Assembly (NCBI RefSeq): GCF_024346955.1
Contig: NZ_AP024883.1
Location: 1,054,001 to 1,118,000, forward strand
DNA length: 64,000 bases
Direction of reading: 5' to 3'
Source: Vibrio mangrovi
GTDB lineage: Bacteria; Pseudomonadota; Gammaproteobacteria; Enterobacterales; Vibrionaceae
Position 1 is the stretch's first letter; every line of letters begins with the position of its first letter. Positions 15,986-25,367 of this stretch are shown in pieces. A model generated the notes under the pieces. The model was not told where the DNA came from. It saw nothing but the letters and a program-made list of their open reading frames with translations, and ran no database searches. The translations under genes and the position numbers were made by a program.

Positions 15986-17024
15986 TGAGAAAGAAAACGG
16001 CGGTGCTCTTGTACCACAGGAAGTTGATATCACATCAATCAGTGGAGACGAGAAAGCTGCAATCCTGTTACTGAGTCTGAATGAGGAAGATGCTGCCGGT
16101 ATCATTCGTCATCTGGAGCCAAAGCAGGTTCAGCGGGTCGGTAGTGCCATGGCCCGTTCCAGTGAGCTGAGTCAGGATAAGGTGAGTGCAGTTCACCGGG
16201 CGTTTCTGGAAGATATTCAGAAATATACCAATATTGGTATGGGCAGCGAAGACTTCATGCGTAATGCATTGATTGCTGCGCTGGGTGAAGATAAAGCCAA
16301 CAACCTGGTTGATCAAATTCTGTTGGGAACCGGCTCAAAAGGTCTGGACTCACTGAAATGGATGGATCCACGTCAGGTTGCCAGCATTATTGTAAACGAG
16401 CACCCTCAAATCCAAACCATTGTTTTATCTTATCTCGAACCTGACCAGTCTGCCGAAATTCTGGCGCAGTTTGCCGAACGGGATCGGTTAGATCTGATGA
16501 TGCGGATCGCGAATCTGGAAGAAGTACAGCCGTCGGCTCTGGCTGAACTGAATGAAATTATGGAGAAACAGTTTGCCGGACAGGCGGGAGCACAGGCAGC
16601 GAAAATTGGTGGTCTGAAAGCGGCTGCCGATATCATGAACTATCTCGACAATAATGTTGAGGGCATCCTGATGGAGCAAATGCGTGATCAGGATGAAGAT
16701 CTGGCAACTCAGATTCAGGATCTGATGTTTGTCTTCGAGAACCTGGCTGAGGTTGATGATCAGGGGATTCAGAAACTATTGCGGGATGTACCGCAGGATG
16801 TTCTGCAAAAAGCACTCAAAGGTGCTGATGACACCCTGAAAGAAAAAATCTTCAAAAACATGTCCAAACGTGCTTCTGAAATGCTTAAAGATGACCTTGA
16901 AGCCATGCCACCGATTAAAGTATCGGATGTGGAAGCTGCACAAAAAGAAATTCTGGCGATTGCCCGGAGAATGGCTGACAACGGTGAGATTATGTTGTCG
17001 GGTGGTGCAGATGAGTTCCTCTGA
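15978..17024 (+). CDS. fliG: flagellar motor switch protein FliG
   Basis: A 348-residue C-ring protein that contacts FliF, FliM and the stator and generates torque. The N-terminal FliF-binding domain (SISGDEKAAILLLSLNEEDA), the middle EHPQ motif (VNEHPQIQTIVLSYLEPDQ) and the C-terminal charged torque helix (about 285-305) are all present. Length matches the vibrio form. The start overlaps the fliF stop by eight bases. Confidence 0.97.
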   Translation: MADEKENGGALVPQEVDITSISGDEKAAILLLSLNEEDAAGIIRHLEPKQVQRVGSAMARSSELSQDKVSAVHRAFLEDIQKYTNIGMGSEDFMRNALIAALGEDKANNLVDQILLGTGSKGLDSLKWMDPRQVASIIVNEHPQIQTIVLSYLEPDQSAEILAQFAERDRLDLMMRIANLEEVQPSALAELNEIMEKQFAGQAGAQAAKIGGLKAAADIMNYLDNNVEGILMEQMRDQDEDLATQIQDLMFVFENLAEVDDQGIQKLLRDVPQDVLQKALKGADDTLKEKIFKNMSKRASEMLKDDLEAMPPIKVSDVEAAQKEILAIARRMADNGEIMLSGGADEFL

Positions 17025-17046
17025 TTGGCTGGTATAAGGAGTCACG

Positions 17047-17847
17047 ATGTCTGATAGAAAACGCGGATTTTTACGTCCTGGAGCTGATGCTGATATTGAA
17101 AGTGCCGAAGTATGGGGACTGCCGGATTACACCGCTGAGCAGCACGGTCGTGCGAAAGAAACAGCGCTGAAATATGATCCGGGATGGATGCCGGATATGG
17201 AACCTTCAGTTGAGGAGGAACCGCTTGAACTGACGGAAGAAGAAATCGAGCTGATTCGTCAGGGCGCTTATCAGGAAGGTTTGCATCAGGGACAGGAAGC
17301 GGGTTTCAGACAAGGTTACGATAAAGGGAAAGAAGAGGGTTATCAGGCTGGTCATCAGGAAGGTCTGGAAGCCGGACAAAATGATGGATTGGCTGCCGGT
17401 CAGCAGATTATTGACGAACATGTAGCCAGTTTTGTGAATCTGGCGAACCAGTTTGCCCAACCTTTGGCTCTGATGAATGCACAGGTTGAACGTCAATTGG
17501 TCGATATGGTTCTTTCTCTGGTCCGGGAGGTTGTCCGTATTGAGGTTCAGATGAATCCTCAGGTGATTCTGGATACAGTAAAATCTTCGGTTGAGTCTCT
17601 TCCGGTTACCGGACATGAGATTACGCTGAAACTGAACCCGGAAGATGTGGAGATTGTTCGTCAGTCTTACGGAGAAGAAAATCTGGATTTTCGTCACTGG
17701 ACTCTAATCAGTGAGCCGTCTCTCAATCGGGGAGATGTTCAGATTGAGGCCGGAGAATCGAATGTCAGTTACCGGATTGAAGACCGGATCCGGACAACAC
17801 TGAAAAACTTCTGTGAAGCAAACCGACATGGTGGTGATGCGTGTTAG
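17047..17847 (+). CDS. fliH: flagellar export apparatus regulator FliH
   Basis: A 266-residue stator of the export ATPase: it binds FliI and docks it at the C ring. Glycine-spaced repeats occupy about 75-120 (EGLHQGQEAGFRQGYDKGK and onward), the GxxxG helix typical of FliH; the C-terminal domain (about 140-255) is homologous to ATPase stator subunits. A GGAG site precedes the ATG. Its stop overlaps the fliI start. Confidence 0.95.
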   Translation: MSDRKRGFLRPGADADIESAEVWGLPDYTAEQHGRAKETALKYDPGWMPDMEPSVEEEPLELTEEEIELIRQGAYQEGLHQGQEAGFRQGYDKGKEEGYQAGHQEGLEAGQNDGLAAGQQIIDEHVASFVNLANQFAQPLALMNAQVERQLVDMVLSLVREVVRIEVQMNPQVILDTVKSSVESLPVTGHEITLKLNPEDVEIVRQSYGEENLDFRHWTLISEPSLNRGDVQIEAGESNVSYRIEDRIRTTLKNFCEANRHGGDAC

Positions 17848-19166
17848 CGTTAGAGGACCGTCTTGCACAGTATAAAGTTCAGGGATTGTCATCTCGTCCG
17901 ATTGCTTCGGGACGTCTGGTTCGGGTTGTCGGCCTGACTCTGGAAGCAACCGGATGTAAAGCGCCTATCGGCAGCTTGTGTAAAGTAGAAACAATGAGTG
18001 GTGAGATAGAAGCTGAAGTCGTCGGTTTCTCCGGAGACCATCTGTTTCTGATGCCGAGTGAACAGGTTTCCGGAATTTTACCCGGCGCAAAAGTTACACC
18101 GATGCATGAAGATACCGGCGTTCCTGTCGGTATGGAACTTCTGGGAAGAGTGATTGATGGTGTCGGGGTTCCTCTTGATGGCGAGGGGCCGATTTATACT
18201 GAACATAAAGCATCGTTTCAGTCTGTCTCAATCAACCCGCTTTCCCGTAAACCTATTTCTGAACCTCTGGATGTCGGACTGAAATCAGTCAATGGATTAC
18301 TGACGGTTGGCAAAGGTCAGCGTATCGGGCTTTTTGCTGGTTCTGGTGTCGGTAAATCCGTGACTCTGGGAATGATGACCCGGGGAACGACAGCTCAGGT
18401 TGTGGTGGTCGGACTCATTGGTGAACGTGGACGGGAAGTTAAAGAATTTATCGACGAAATTCTTGGTGTCGATGGACGTCAGCGTGCAGTTGTTGTGGCT
18501 GCACCTGCTGATGCTTCTCCTCTGATGCGATTGAAAGGATGTCAGACAGCACTGACAATTGCTGAATACTTTCGTGATCAAGGGTTGGATGTTTTGTTAC
18601 TGATGGATTCTCTGACCCGGTTTGCTCAGGCACAGCGGGAAATCGCGCTTTCTGTCGGTGAACCTCCTGCGACAAAAGGATATCCGCCTTCAGTTTTTGC
18701 CAAATTACCGGCATTGGTTGAACGGGCCGGTAATGGTAGTGAAGGGCAAGGTTCGATTACGGCATTCTTTACGGTTCTGACCGAAGGCGATGACCTTCAG
18801 GATCCGATTGCTGATGCATCCCGGGCAATTCTGGACGGTCACATTGTTTTATCCCGGGAGCTGGCTGATGCCGGGCACTATCCAGCTATTGATGTTGAAA
18901 AATCAGTCAGCCGGGTTATGCCTCAGATCACGACTGATGAACATCAGTTGATGTCGAAAGCGGTCCGGCAAGTCCTGTCTGTCTGTCGCAAAAATCAGGA
19001 TCTTGTTTCTATCGGCGCATACAAGCCGGGATCTGATCCGGCGATTGATCAGGCTTTCACCCTGAAACCGAAGATTGATATGTTCCTGCAACAGGGAATG
19101 AAAGATACGGTGCCTTATGATATGTGCGTCAGTATGTTGAAAAATGTTCTGCAGATAGAGTCTTAA
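17841..19166 (+). CDS. fliI: flagellum-specific export ATPase FliI
   Basis: A 441-residue hexameric ATPase that unfolds and hands substrates to the export gate; related to the F1 beta subunit. Walker A AGSGVGKS (166-173), Walker B LLLMDSLTRFAQA, and the signature PSVFAKLPALVERAG are present. GTG start at 17841, overlapping fliH by seven bases, as expected for coupled translation. Length is normal. Confidence 0.97.
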   Translation: MLALEDRLAQYKVQGLSSRPIASGRLVRVVGLTLEATGCKAPIGSLCKVETMSGEIEAEVVGFSGDHLFLMPSEQVSGILPGAKVTPMHEDTGVPVGMELLGRVIDGVGVPLDGEGPIYTEHKASFQSVSINPLSRKPISEPLDVGLKSVNGLLTVGKGQRIGLFAGSGVGKSVTLGMMTRGTTAQVVVVGLIGERGREVKEFIDEILGVDGRQRAVVVAAPADASPLMRLKGCQTALTIAEYFRDQGLDVLLLMDSLTRFAQAQREIALSVGEPPATKGYPPSVFAKLPALVERAGNGSEGQGSITAFFTVLTEGDDLQDPIADASRAILDGHIVLSRELADAGHYPAIDVEKSVSRVMPQITTDEHQLMSKAVRQVLSVCRKNQDLVSIGAYKPGSDPAIDQAFTLKPKIDMFLQQGMKDTVPYDMCVSMLKNVLQIES

Positions 19167-19170
19167 TAAC

Positions 19171-19611
19171 ATGGAAAATGCGCTGGAATTTTTGCTGGAA
19201 CAGTCCAAAGAGAATGAAGAAAAAGCGGTTCTTGCTTTAAATAGTGCGCGCCAGGAACTTGAAGGTTATTACTATCAGGTCAAACAGATTGAGCAATATC
19301 GTCTGGACTACTGTCATCAGATGATTGACCGGGGAAAAGCCGGTTTGACAGCCAGCCAGTATGGACATCTGAATCGTTTTTTAACCCAGCTTGATGAAAC
19401 TCTGGCCAAGCAAAGAAGTGCTGAACAGCACTTTATCGATCAGGTAGAAAACTGCCGGGAGCACTGGCTTGAGATGCGTAAAACACGCCGTTCCTACGAA
19501 TGGCTGATTGAGAAAAAACGCACAGAGAGACAGAACGCCGAAATGAAAAGAGAGCAGAAGCAACTGGATGAATTTACAACAATTCAGTATGCCCGCAAAG
19601 CGCTGTTCTGA
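19171..19611 (+). CDS. fliJ: flagellar export protein FliJ
   Basis: A 146-residue coiled-coil protein of the export apparatus that sits in the FliI hexamer and contacts FlhA. It is almost all helix, with heptad-like charged repeats (QLDETLAKQRSAEQHFIDQV). It starts four bases after fliI. It is last in this operon before a 151-base gap that carries the fliK promoter. Confidence 0.93.
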   Translation: MENALEFLLEQSKENEEKAVLALNSARQELEGYYYQVKQIEQYRLDYCHQMIDRGKAGLTASQYGHLNRFLTQLDETLAKQRSAEQHFIDQVENCREHWLEMRKTRRSYEWLIEKKRTERQNAEMKREQKQLDEFTTIQYARKALF

Positions 19612-19673
19612 GCCTTTTAACAGCAGCATTAGACTGATCCTATCGTGAAGTGGACAGATATTTTTGATGGATA

Positions 19674-19689
19674 TGGCGTACTTCTTGCT
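19674..19689 (+). promoter_or_regulatory. sigma-54 promoter of the fliK operon
   Basis: TGGCGTA (19674-19680), four bases, TTGCT (19685-19689), with GG and GC 12 bases apart. It is 73 bases before fliK, so fliK-flhB can be transcribed apart from fliE-fliJ. Confidence 0.85.
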
Positions 19690-19762
19690 AGTTCATCATA
19701 AAGGTCGTTTGTCTGTGATAGCAAATACCGTAATTTAGGTTTGGTTTGCGAGAGTACTGGAT

Positions 19763-21778
19763 ATGAATATCAACCTCACTCCCTCTTCAGGTACACAAAA
19801 AGCTCAGTCGCACCTTAAAGCAGGAAATGATGAGCCAGTGAGTGACGATGCCGTTGTCGGTGATGTTTCTGAATCATCGGAAGAATCCGGCGGTTTTTTT
19901 GCTAAACTTGCTGCCTTATTTAAGGGGGAAGAGGCATCTTCCGGAAAAAAAGTGACACAGGATGGAGATGCTAAGGCGCTTCAGGGTTCGTCTCATCTGG
20001 CTGATGGCGATGATATTTCGGCTGATGCCTTATTATCTCAGGATGATGAAGCTCAAGTTATAGGTGAAGACGGCAAAGTATCTAAAGCGACTGGTAAAGT
20101 ATCTGGTGAACAAGTAAGCGATGAGAAATTGGTGGACGGTGGTGTTGCCCAGAAAGCCGATTTACTTCCCCGGACCGTTGCGCAAGAGTCGTCCGAATCT
20201 CCGGTATTGCGACAATCTCAGGGACAAGATGACTCATCTGCAGGGAAAGAAGCAGCATTGCGGGCTATGGGAGAAGGCGAGGCAGTTCTGACCCGGTTAA
20301 AAGGTTCTGAAAAGCAGCTTGTTTCACCAAACGGCAAAAAGTTGCCAGCTTCTGATATAACCGAATATTCCGTACCGTCAGGAAAAAATGCTCAGCAGAA
20401 AACGGAGGCAGACCAAGGTCTTCCGGTGGATTTGCAGCATATTGCTCAACCTGAACGTGTCTATTCTGATCCGCAGTCATTACAGACAGCTTCTGCCGAA
20501 TCCCCTTCCCAGCCCGGAGAAGATAAACTCACTGCTGAAATTTCCCGGCTGGTGAATGAATCTGGTGAACCGATAGTAGTATCTGCATCACTTGCTTCAT
20601 CCGGAGCAACAAATCAGCTTAAAGAGTCTGAGGAATACGGGAAAGTCGTGCAGAAAGATGTGGATGCAATCGAAGCATTGTCTCAGGAACAGGTATTATC
20701 CCCGGAACAGGCTCTCTCCGGGGGGCATAAATTGTCAGACAAAAATATACCGGTTGCAGGCCAGCAAGGTTTGTCCGATGCCCAGTCTGTGGCGCAGATG
20801 AGCGGATTGGAACATATACATGCTGCTGATTTATCTGCGGCTCAGCTCGATGGTGCTATTCCTGCCGGAGCAGAAGGAAACTCAGATAAAGCGGTTTTAG
20901 CACAAAAATCGCTTCAGTCTCTGGCTCAGGATTTACCGTTGAGATCGGATATCAGGCATCATACTCATGCCATACCCCAACCACAGTCTCAAGCGCTTAA
21001 TATTCCGGTTAATCAGTTAACTCAGCCACAAAATGGTGATGCTTCGGCTATCTCCGTGAATGGTGGTACCGTTCTTCCCGGCGATCCTGCTGTTTCTCAG
21101 GCGGCATTACAGGCGGCGTTGTCCGCAGGCGCTGCCGGTACTGAGCAATGGATTCGTAACCGGGCTGCCGGGTTGCCGCAGAAAGGCGATTCAAGAATTC
21201 ACATGGGTGAACTGACAGATGATAGTTCGAAAGGCAGTCACTTTGCCCAACAACTCTCATCTCTCAGTGGACAGCAGGGTTCCGCAACGCAGAATAACCT
21301 ACGGGCAGATGCCACACAGAATCCTTCATCTGTTTATCTGGCAAAAGATGCAATGGCTGCCGATCAGCTATCTGAGCGGGTCCAGATGATGATGTCCAAA
21401 AACCTGAAGAACATCGATATTCGCCTCGACCCGCCGGAACTGGGGCGGATGCATATCCGAATGAATATGACAGGTGATGCTGCTACCGTTCATTTTACCG
21501 TGGCAACTCCGCAGGCAAGAGAGGCGCTTGAACATTCAATGCCCCGGTTAAGAGATATGTTATCGCAACAAGGCGTTCAGTTGGGAGATACATCGGTGCA
21601 ACATCAGGGAAGCGGTAACCAGCAGCAAGGCTATGCAGCGTCCGGACGTGGAGAACAATCGGGCCAGCATGCATCGTTAAGTCAGGATTCGGTTTTTCAT
21701 GAGGATAATCCCGATACAGGTGTTAAACTTGATTTGAATGTTGGTATGAAGCGTGATGGTATCAGCTATTACGCGTAA
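19763..21778 (+). CDS. fliK: flagellar hook-length control protein FliK
   Basis: A 671-residue protein that measures hook length and switches export specificity through FlhB. The long N-terminal and middle region is a low-complexity Ser/Gln/Glu/Ala ruler. It contains local repeats such as LSQEQVLSPEQALSGG (about 310-325). The C-terminal switch domain (about 535-620) has the conserved IDIRLDPPELGRMHIRMNM and VATPQAREALEHSMPRLRDM. A sigma-54 promoter precedes it. It is longer than the enterobacterial FliK (about 400), as is usual for vibrios. Confidence 0.94.
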   Translation: MNINLTPSSGTQKAQSHLKAGNDEPVSDDAVVGDVSESSEESGGFFAKLAALFKGEEASSGKKVTQDGDAKALQGSSHLADGDDISADALLSQDDEAQVIGEDGKVSKATGKVSGEQVSDEKLVDGGVAQKADLLPRTVAQESSESPVLRQSQGQDDSSAGKEAALRAMGEGEAVLTRLKGSEKQLVSPNGKKLPASDITEYSVPSGKNAQQKTEADQGLPVDLQHIAQPERVYSDPQSLQTASAESPSQPGEDKLTAEISRLVNESGEPIVVSASLASSGATNQLKESEEYGKVVQKDVDAIEALSQEQVLSPEQALSGGHKLSDKNIPVAGQQGLSDAQSVAQMSGLEHIHAADLSAAQLDGAIPAGAEGNSDKAVLAQKSLQSLAQDLPLRSDIRHHTHAIPQPQSQALNIPVNQLTQPQNGDASAISVNGGTVLPGDPAVSQAALQAALSAGAAGTEQWIRNRAAGLPQKGDSRIHMGELTDDSSKGSHFAQQLSSLSGQQGSATQNNLRADATQNPSSVYLAKDAMAADQLSERVQMMMSKNLKNIDIRLDPPELGRMHIRMNMTGDAATVHFTVATPQAREALEHSMPRLRDMLSQQGVQLGDTSVQHQGSGNQQQGYAASGRGEQSGQHASLSQDSVFHEDNPDTGVKLDLNVGMKRDGISYYA

Positions 21779-21815
21779 ATTTGAAATTTAGTGTTTTGCA
21801 CATTCAGAGATAATT

Positions 21816-22322
21816 ATGGCAGATGAAAACGACGTAGCAGAGAATGCATCGGGTGGTAAAAAGAAACTTTTGATTATCATTATTGCGCTGGTGGTATTGT
21901 TGGTTGTCGGTGGTGGTGCAGCATTTTTTCTGATGGGATCGAATGACGAGTCGGAAAGTGCGGCGGCCGAACAGAGCACAGTGAATGTTGATACCCAGAC
22001 TGAGCCAGTTGCTTATGTCAGTCTTCCTCAACCGTTTGTATTCAATGTAACCGGTGATAAGCGTGACCGGATGGTTCAGATCAAAGTACAGTTGATGGTC
22101 CGGGGCAGTCAGAATGAAAATATGGCGCGCTATCATTCTCCATTGATCGAAAGTTCTCTTCTCTCAACATTTGCTTCTGCAACTGTAGAGCAGTTGCGAA
22201 CCCCGAATGGTCGGATTGAATTACGTGACAGAGCGACCGAAGACATTAAAACGGCTCTGACCAAAGCGGTTGGCGAGCCGGTTATTGAGAGAGTTCTGTT
22301 TACTGATTTTGTAATGCAATAG
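21816..22322 (+). CDS. fliL: flagellar basal body-associated protein FliL
   Basis: A 168-residue inner-membrane protein that surrounds the stator and supports torque, especially in polar flagella. One membrane segment (about 18-42, KKLLIIIIALVVLLVVGGGA), then a periplasmic stomatin-like domain (AYVSLPQPFVFNVTGDKRDR; RIELRDRATEDIKTALTKAV). It is 37 bases after fliK and seven bases before fliM. Confidence 0.95.
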   Translation: MADENDVAENASGGKKKLLIIIIALVVLLVVGGGAAFFLMGSNDESESAAAEQSTVNVDTQTEPVAYVSLPQPFVFNVTGDKRDRMVQIKVQLMVRGSQNENMARYHSPLIESSLLSTFASATVEQLRTPNGRIELRDRATEDIKTALTKAVGEPVIERVLFTDFVMQ

Positions 22323-22329
22323 GTGATGT

Positions 22330-23385
22330 GTGACTGATCTATTAAGCCAGGACGAGATTGATGCGCTGTTGCACGGCGTTGATAGTGTCGATGACGAAGA
22401 AGAAGAGTTAGAAGTCGCTTCGACCGATGCGGTAAATTTTGACTTTTCGTCTCAGGACCGGATTGTCCGGGGGCGGATGCCGACGCTCGAACTGATCAAT
22501 GAGCGTTTTGCCCGTCACCTGCGTATCAGTTTGTTTAATATGCTGAGAAAAACAGCAGAAGTGTCGATTAACGGCGTACAAATGATGAAGTTCGGGGAAT
22601 ACCAGAACACATTGTATGTACCAACCAGTCTGAATATGGTTCGTTTCCGGCCATTGAAAGGAACTGCACTTATCACAATGGAAGCCCGACTGGTTTTTAT
22701 TCTGGTGGAGAATTTCTTCGGTGGGGATGGACGTTTTCATGCCAGAATTGAAGGTCGTGAGTTTACGCCGACAGAACGGCGGGTCATCCAGCTACTGCTG
22801 AAAATTGTCTTCGGAGATTATAAAGAAGCCTGGTCACCGGTCATGGGGGTTGAGTTTGAATACCTTGATTCTGAAGTAAACCCGAGCATGGCAAATATTG
22901 TTAGCCCGACAGAAGTGATTGTTGTCAGTTCGTTCCATATTGAGGTCGACGGGGGCGGTGGTGATTTCCATATGGTCATGCCATACTCGATGCTTGAACC
23001 GATTCGTGAGCTTCTGGATGCCGGTGTTCAGTCGGATAAAATGGAAACAGACGTGCGCTGGAGTTCGGCTCTCCGGGAAGAAATCATGGATGTACCGGTT
23101 AACTTCCGGGTGAATTTGCTGGAAAAAACACTGGCATTAAGAGATTTAATGGAATTACAGGCAGGTGATGTGATTCCGATAGATATGCCCGAACATGCGA
23201 TTATGTTTGTTGAAGAACTGCCAACCTTCCGGGTGAAAATGGGACGCTCGGAAGATAGTCTGGCAGTACAGATTTCCGAGAAAATTAAACGCCCTGATGT
23301 GGTGAAAACGGATCTGGCTTTTTTAAGTGAGGATATTATTTCTGATCTTGAGAAAGAAGATGAAGTAGAAAAAACGAGAAAGTAG
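22330..23385 (+). CDS. fliM: flagellar motor switch protein FliM
   Basis: A 351-residue C-ring protein that binds phospho-CheY and sets rotation direction. The N-terminal CheY-binding peptide LLSQDEIDALLHG is intact; the CheC-like middle domain includes YLDSEVNPSMANIVSPTE; the C-terminal SpoA domain pairs with FliN. GTG start at 22330, after an AGGTGA site. Confidence 0.97.
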   Translation: MTDLLSQDEIDALLHGVDSVDDEEEELEVASTDAVNFDFSSQDRIVRGRMPTLELINERFARHLRISLFNMLRKTAEVSINGVQMMKFGEYQNTLYVPTSLNMVRFRPLKGTALITMEARLVFILVENFFGGDGRFHARIEGREFTPTERRVIQLLLKIVFGDYKEAWSPVMGVEFEYLDSEVNPSMANIVSPTEVIVVSSFHIEVDGGGGDFHMVMPYSMLEPIRELLDAGVQSDKMETDVRWSSALREEIMDVPVNFRVNLLEKTLALRDLMELQAGDVIPIDMPEHAIMFVEELPTFRVKMGRSEDSLAVQISEKIKRPDVVKTDLAFLSEDIISDLEKEDEVEKTRK

Positions 23386-23394
23386 GTAGCGAAG

Positions 23395-23808
23395 ATGTCT
23401 GATATTGATGATCAAAAGCTGGCAGATGAGTGGGCAGCAGCCCTGGGCGAAGATCCGAATGCGCCGTCGGATGTCGATGTTGATGAAATATTGGCGGCAC
23501 CGCTTGAAGAACTGCAAGATACTTCACAGCCTATTTCGGATGATGAGCGTCGTAAGCTGGATACGATTATGGATATTCCGGTGACGATTTCGATGGAAGT
23601 CGGTCGTTCACAGATCAGTATCCGTAATTTGCTTCAGTTGAACCAGGGTTCTGTTGTTGAACTTGATCGGATTGCCGGAGAATCTTTGGATGTTCTGGTC
23701 AACGGTACGCTGATTGCTCATGGTGAAGTCGTTGTGGTTAACGATAAGTTTGGTATCCGGTTAACGGATGTGATTAGTCAGACTGAACGGATTAAGAAAC
23801 TAAGATAA
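23395..23808 (+). CDS. fliN: flagellar motor switch protein FliN
   Basis: A 137-residue C-ring protein. The C-terminal SpoA domain (about 60-135) is typical: DIPVTISMEVGRSQISIRNL, LNQGSVVELDRIAGESLDVL, VVVNDKFGIRLTDVIS. It lies nine bases after fliM and 17 bases before fliO. Confidence 0.97.
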   Translation: MSDIDDQKLADEWAAALGEDPNAPSDVDVDEILAAPLEELQDTSQPISDDERRKLDTIMDIPVTISMEVGRSQISIRNLLQLNQGSVVELDRIAGESLDVLVNGTLIAHGEVVVVNDKFGIRLTDVISQTERIKKLR

Positions 23809-23825
23809 TTAGAATAAGGTAGTTG

Positions 23826-24203
23826 ATGAAACGATTAATCATTCTGTTGTTTTGCTCTTTTCCTGTCTGGGCTGAAACTGGAGCACAAATGAGTATTCTG
23901 ACGACTTTCGGTGCTCTGATTTTTGTGGTTGCCTTTATTCTGATTCTGGCGTTCTTACTTAAAAAAATGCGTTTGCCTGCGTTAGGCGGCAGTCAGAAAG
24001 ATCTGATGGTGATTCGTCAGCTTCCCATCGGGACAAAAGAAAAACTGTTGGTTGTTCAGGTGGGTGAAGAACAGTTTCTGGTTGGAGCGACCGCACATTC
24101 GATTCGGTTGATTTCTAAGCTAGAGCAGCCGCTAACATCATCCTCCCAGACATTGGAACATCCTTTTGCAGGTCAACTGAATCGGTTTCTGAAAAAAGAA
24201 TGA
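23826..24203 (+). CDS. fliO: flagellar biosynthetic protein FliO
   Basis: A 125-residue bitopic membrane protein that helps FliP assemble into the export gate. A signal-like N-terminus (MKRLIILLFCSFPVWAE), then a membrane segment (about 30-50, LIFVVAFILILAFLLKKM) and a cytoplasmic FliO domain (LMVIRQLPIGTKEKLLVVQV). I use the ATG at 23826, one codon after an in-frame TTG. The stop overlaps the fliP start (ATGA). Confidence 0.92.
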   Translation: MKRLIILLFCSFPVWAETGAQMSILTTFGALIFVVAFILILAFLLKKMRLPALGGSQKDLMVIRQLPIGTKEKLLVVQVGEEQFLVGATAHSIRLISKLEQPLTSSSQTLEHPFAGQLNRFLKKE

Positions 24204-25078
24204 CAAAACATAATATTGAATTACTGACGACTCATTTGAATAAACTAGCCCTTGTCGGGCTGGTTCTGTGTTTAGGATTATTCTCTGATATTCTATGGGC
24301 AGCCCCGGCTCCGGGAGAAGTTCAGCCAGCTAATAGTCAGGTCACACAGAGTATCACTGCGCAGGGTTTTTCAAACACTTCAACGGTTGCACGTTCGAAT
24401 CAGGCGGGCATTCCGGCTATTACCATGACGACCAACCCTGACGGAAGTCAGGATTATTCGATTAATCTGCAAATTCTGGCGTTAATGACGATGCTCGGCT
24501 TCTTGCCGGCATTAGTTATTCTGATGACATCTTTTACCCGGATTGTGGTAGTGATGTCGATTCTGCGTCAGGCGATGGGATTGCAACAGACACCATCAAA
24601 TCAAGTCATCGTCGGGATTGCTCTGTTTCTGACCTTCTTCATTATGTCTCCCGTATTCCATCAGATTAATGAAAAAGCAATTCAGCCATATCTGAACGAG
24701 CAGATTAATGCGAGGCAGGCATTTGATCAGGCTCAGCAACCGATGCGGGCTTTTATGCTGAAACAGACCCGGGTTAAAGATTTAGAGACTTTTGTGAATC
24801 TGTCCGGTTCTCAGGCGACGGATCCTCAGGATGTTGAAATGACGGTTCTGATTCCGGCTTTTATCACTTCTGAGCTGAAAACTGCATTTCAGATCGGCTT
24901 TATGCTGTTTTTACCTTTTTTGATCATTGACTTAGTTGTTGCCTCGGTACTGATGGCGATGGGGATGATGATGTTATCTCCGATGATTGTTTCTTTACCG
25001 TTTAAGTTGATGCTGTTTGTTCTGGTTGACGGATGGAATCTGATTCTGTCAACGCTGGCAGGCAGTTTTGCACTTTAG
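24200..25078 (+). CDS. fliP: flagellar export gate protein FliP
   Basis: A 292-residue core subunit of the export gate (five FliP, four FliQ, one FliR). A cleavable N-terminal signal (to about residue 35, LWAAPAPG) is followed by four membrane segments with family motifs (MTSFTRIVVVMSILRQAMG; TFFIMSPVFHQINEKAIQPY; GMMMLSPMIVSLPFKLMLFV). It overlaps fliO by four bases; fliQ follows six bases later. Confidence 0.96.
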   Translation: MTKHNIELLTTHLNKLALVGLVLCLGLFSDILWAAPAPGEVQPANSQVTQSITAQGFSNTSTVARSNQAGIPAITMTTNPDGSQDYSINLQILALMTMLGFLPALVILMTSFTRIVVVMSILRQAMGLQQTPSNQVIVGIALFLTFFIMSPVFHQINEKAIQPYLNEQINARQAFDQAQQPMRAFMLKQTRVKDLETFVNLSGSQATDPQDVEMTVLIPAFITSELKTAFQIGFMLFLPFLIIDLVVASVLMAMGMMMLSPMIVSLPFKLMLFVLVDGWNLILSTLAGSFAL

Positions 25079-25084
25079 GGGAAA

Positions 25085-25357
25085 ATGATGACACCAGAAG
25101 CTTTTGTTGAAATCTTTCGTGATGCTTTATGGATTGTATTACTGATGGTGTCGGCGATCATTGTTCCCAGCTTGCTCATCGGTTTAGTCGTTGCCGTTTT
25201 TCAGGCGGCAACATCGATCAACGAGCAGACACTCAGCTTCTTGCCCCGTTTAATCGTGACCTTACTGGCGTTAATGATGTTTGCTCACTGGATGACTCGG
25301 ATCTTAATGGAGTTCTTCTATTCTATGATTGACCGTCTGCCTCAGATCCTCCATTGA
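25085..25357 (+). CDS. fliQ: flagellar export gate protein FliQ
   Basis: A 90-residue gate subunit with two membrane hairpin helices (IVLLMVSAIIVPSLLIGLVV and IVTLLALMMFAHWMTRI) joined by the conserved ATSINEQTLSFLP. Two adjacent ATG codons (25085 and 25088) could both serve. The usual length is 89-90. Confidence 0.96.
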   Translation: MMTPEAFVEIFRDALWIVLLMVSAIIVPSLLIGLVVAVFQAATSINEQTLSFLPRLIVTLLALMMFAHWMTRILMEFFYSMIDRLPQILH

Positions 25358-25367
25358 GGAGAAAGCT

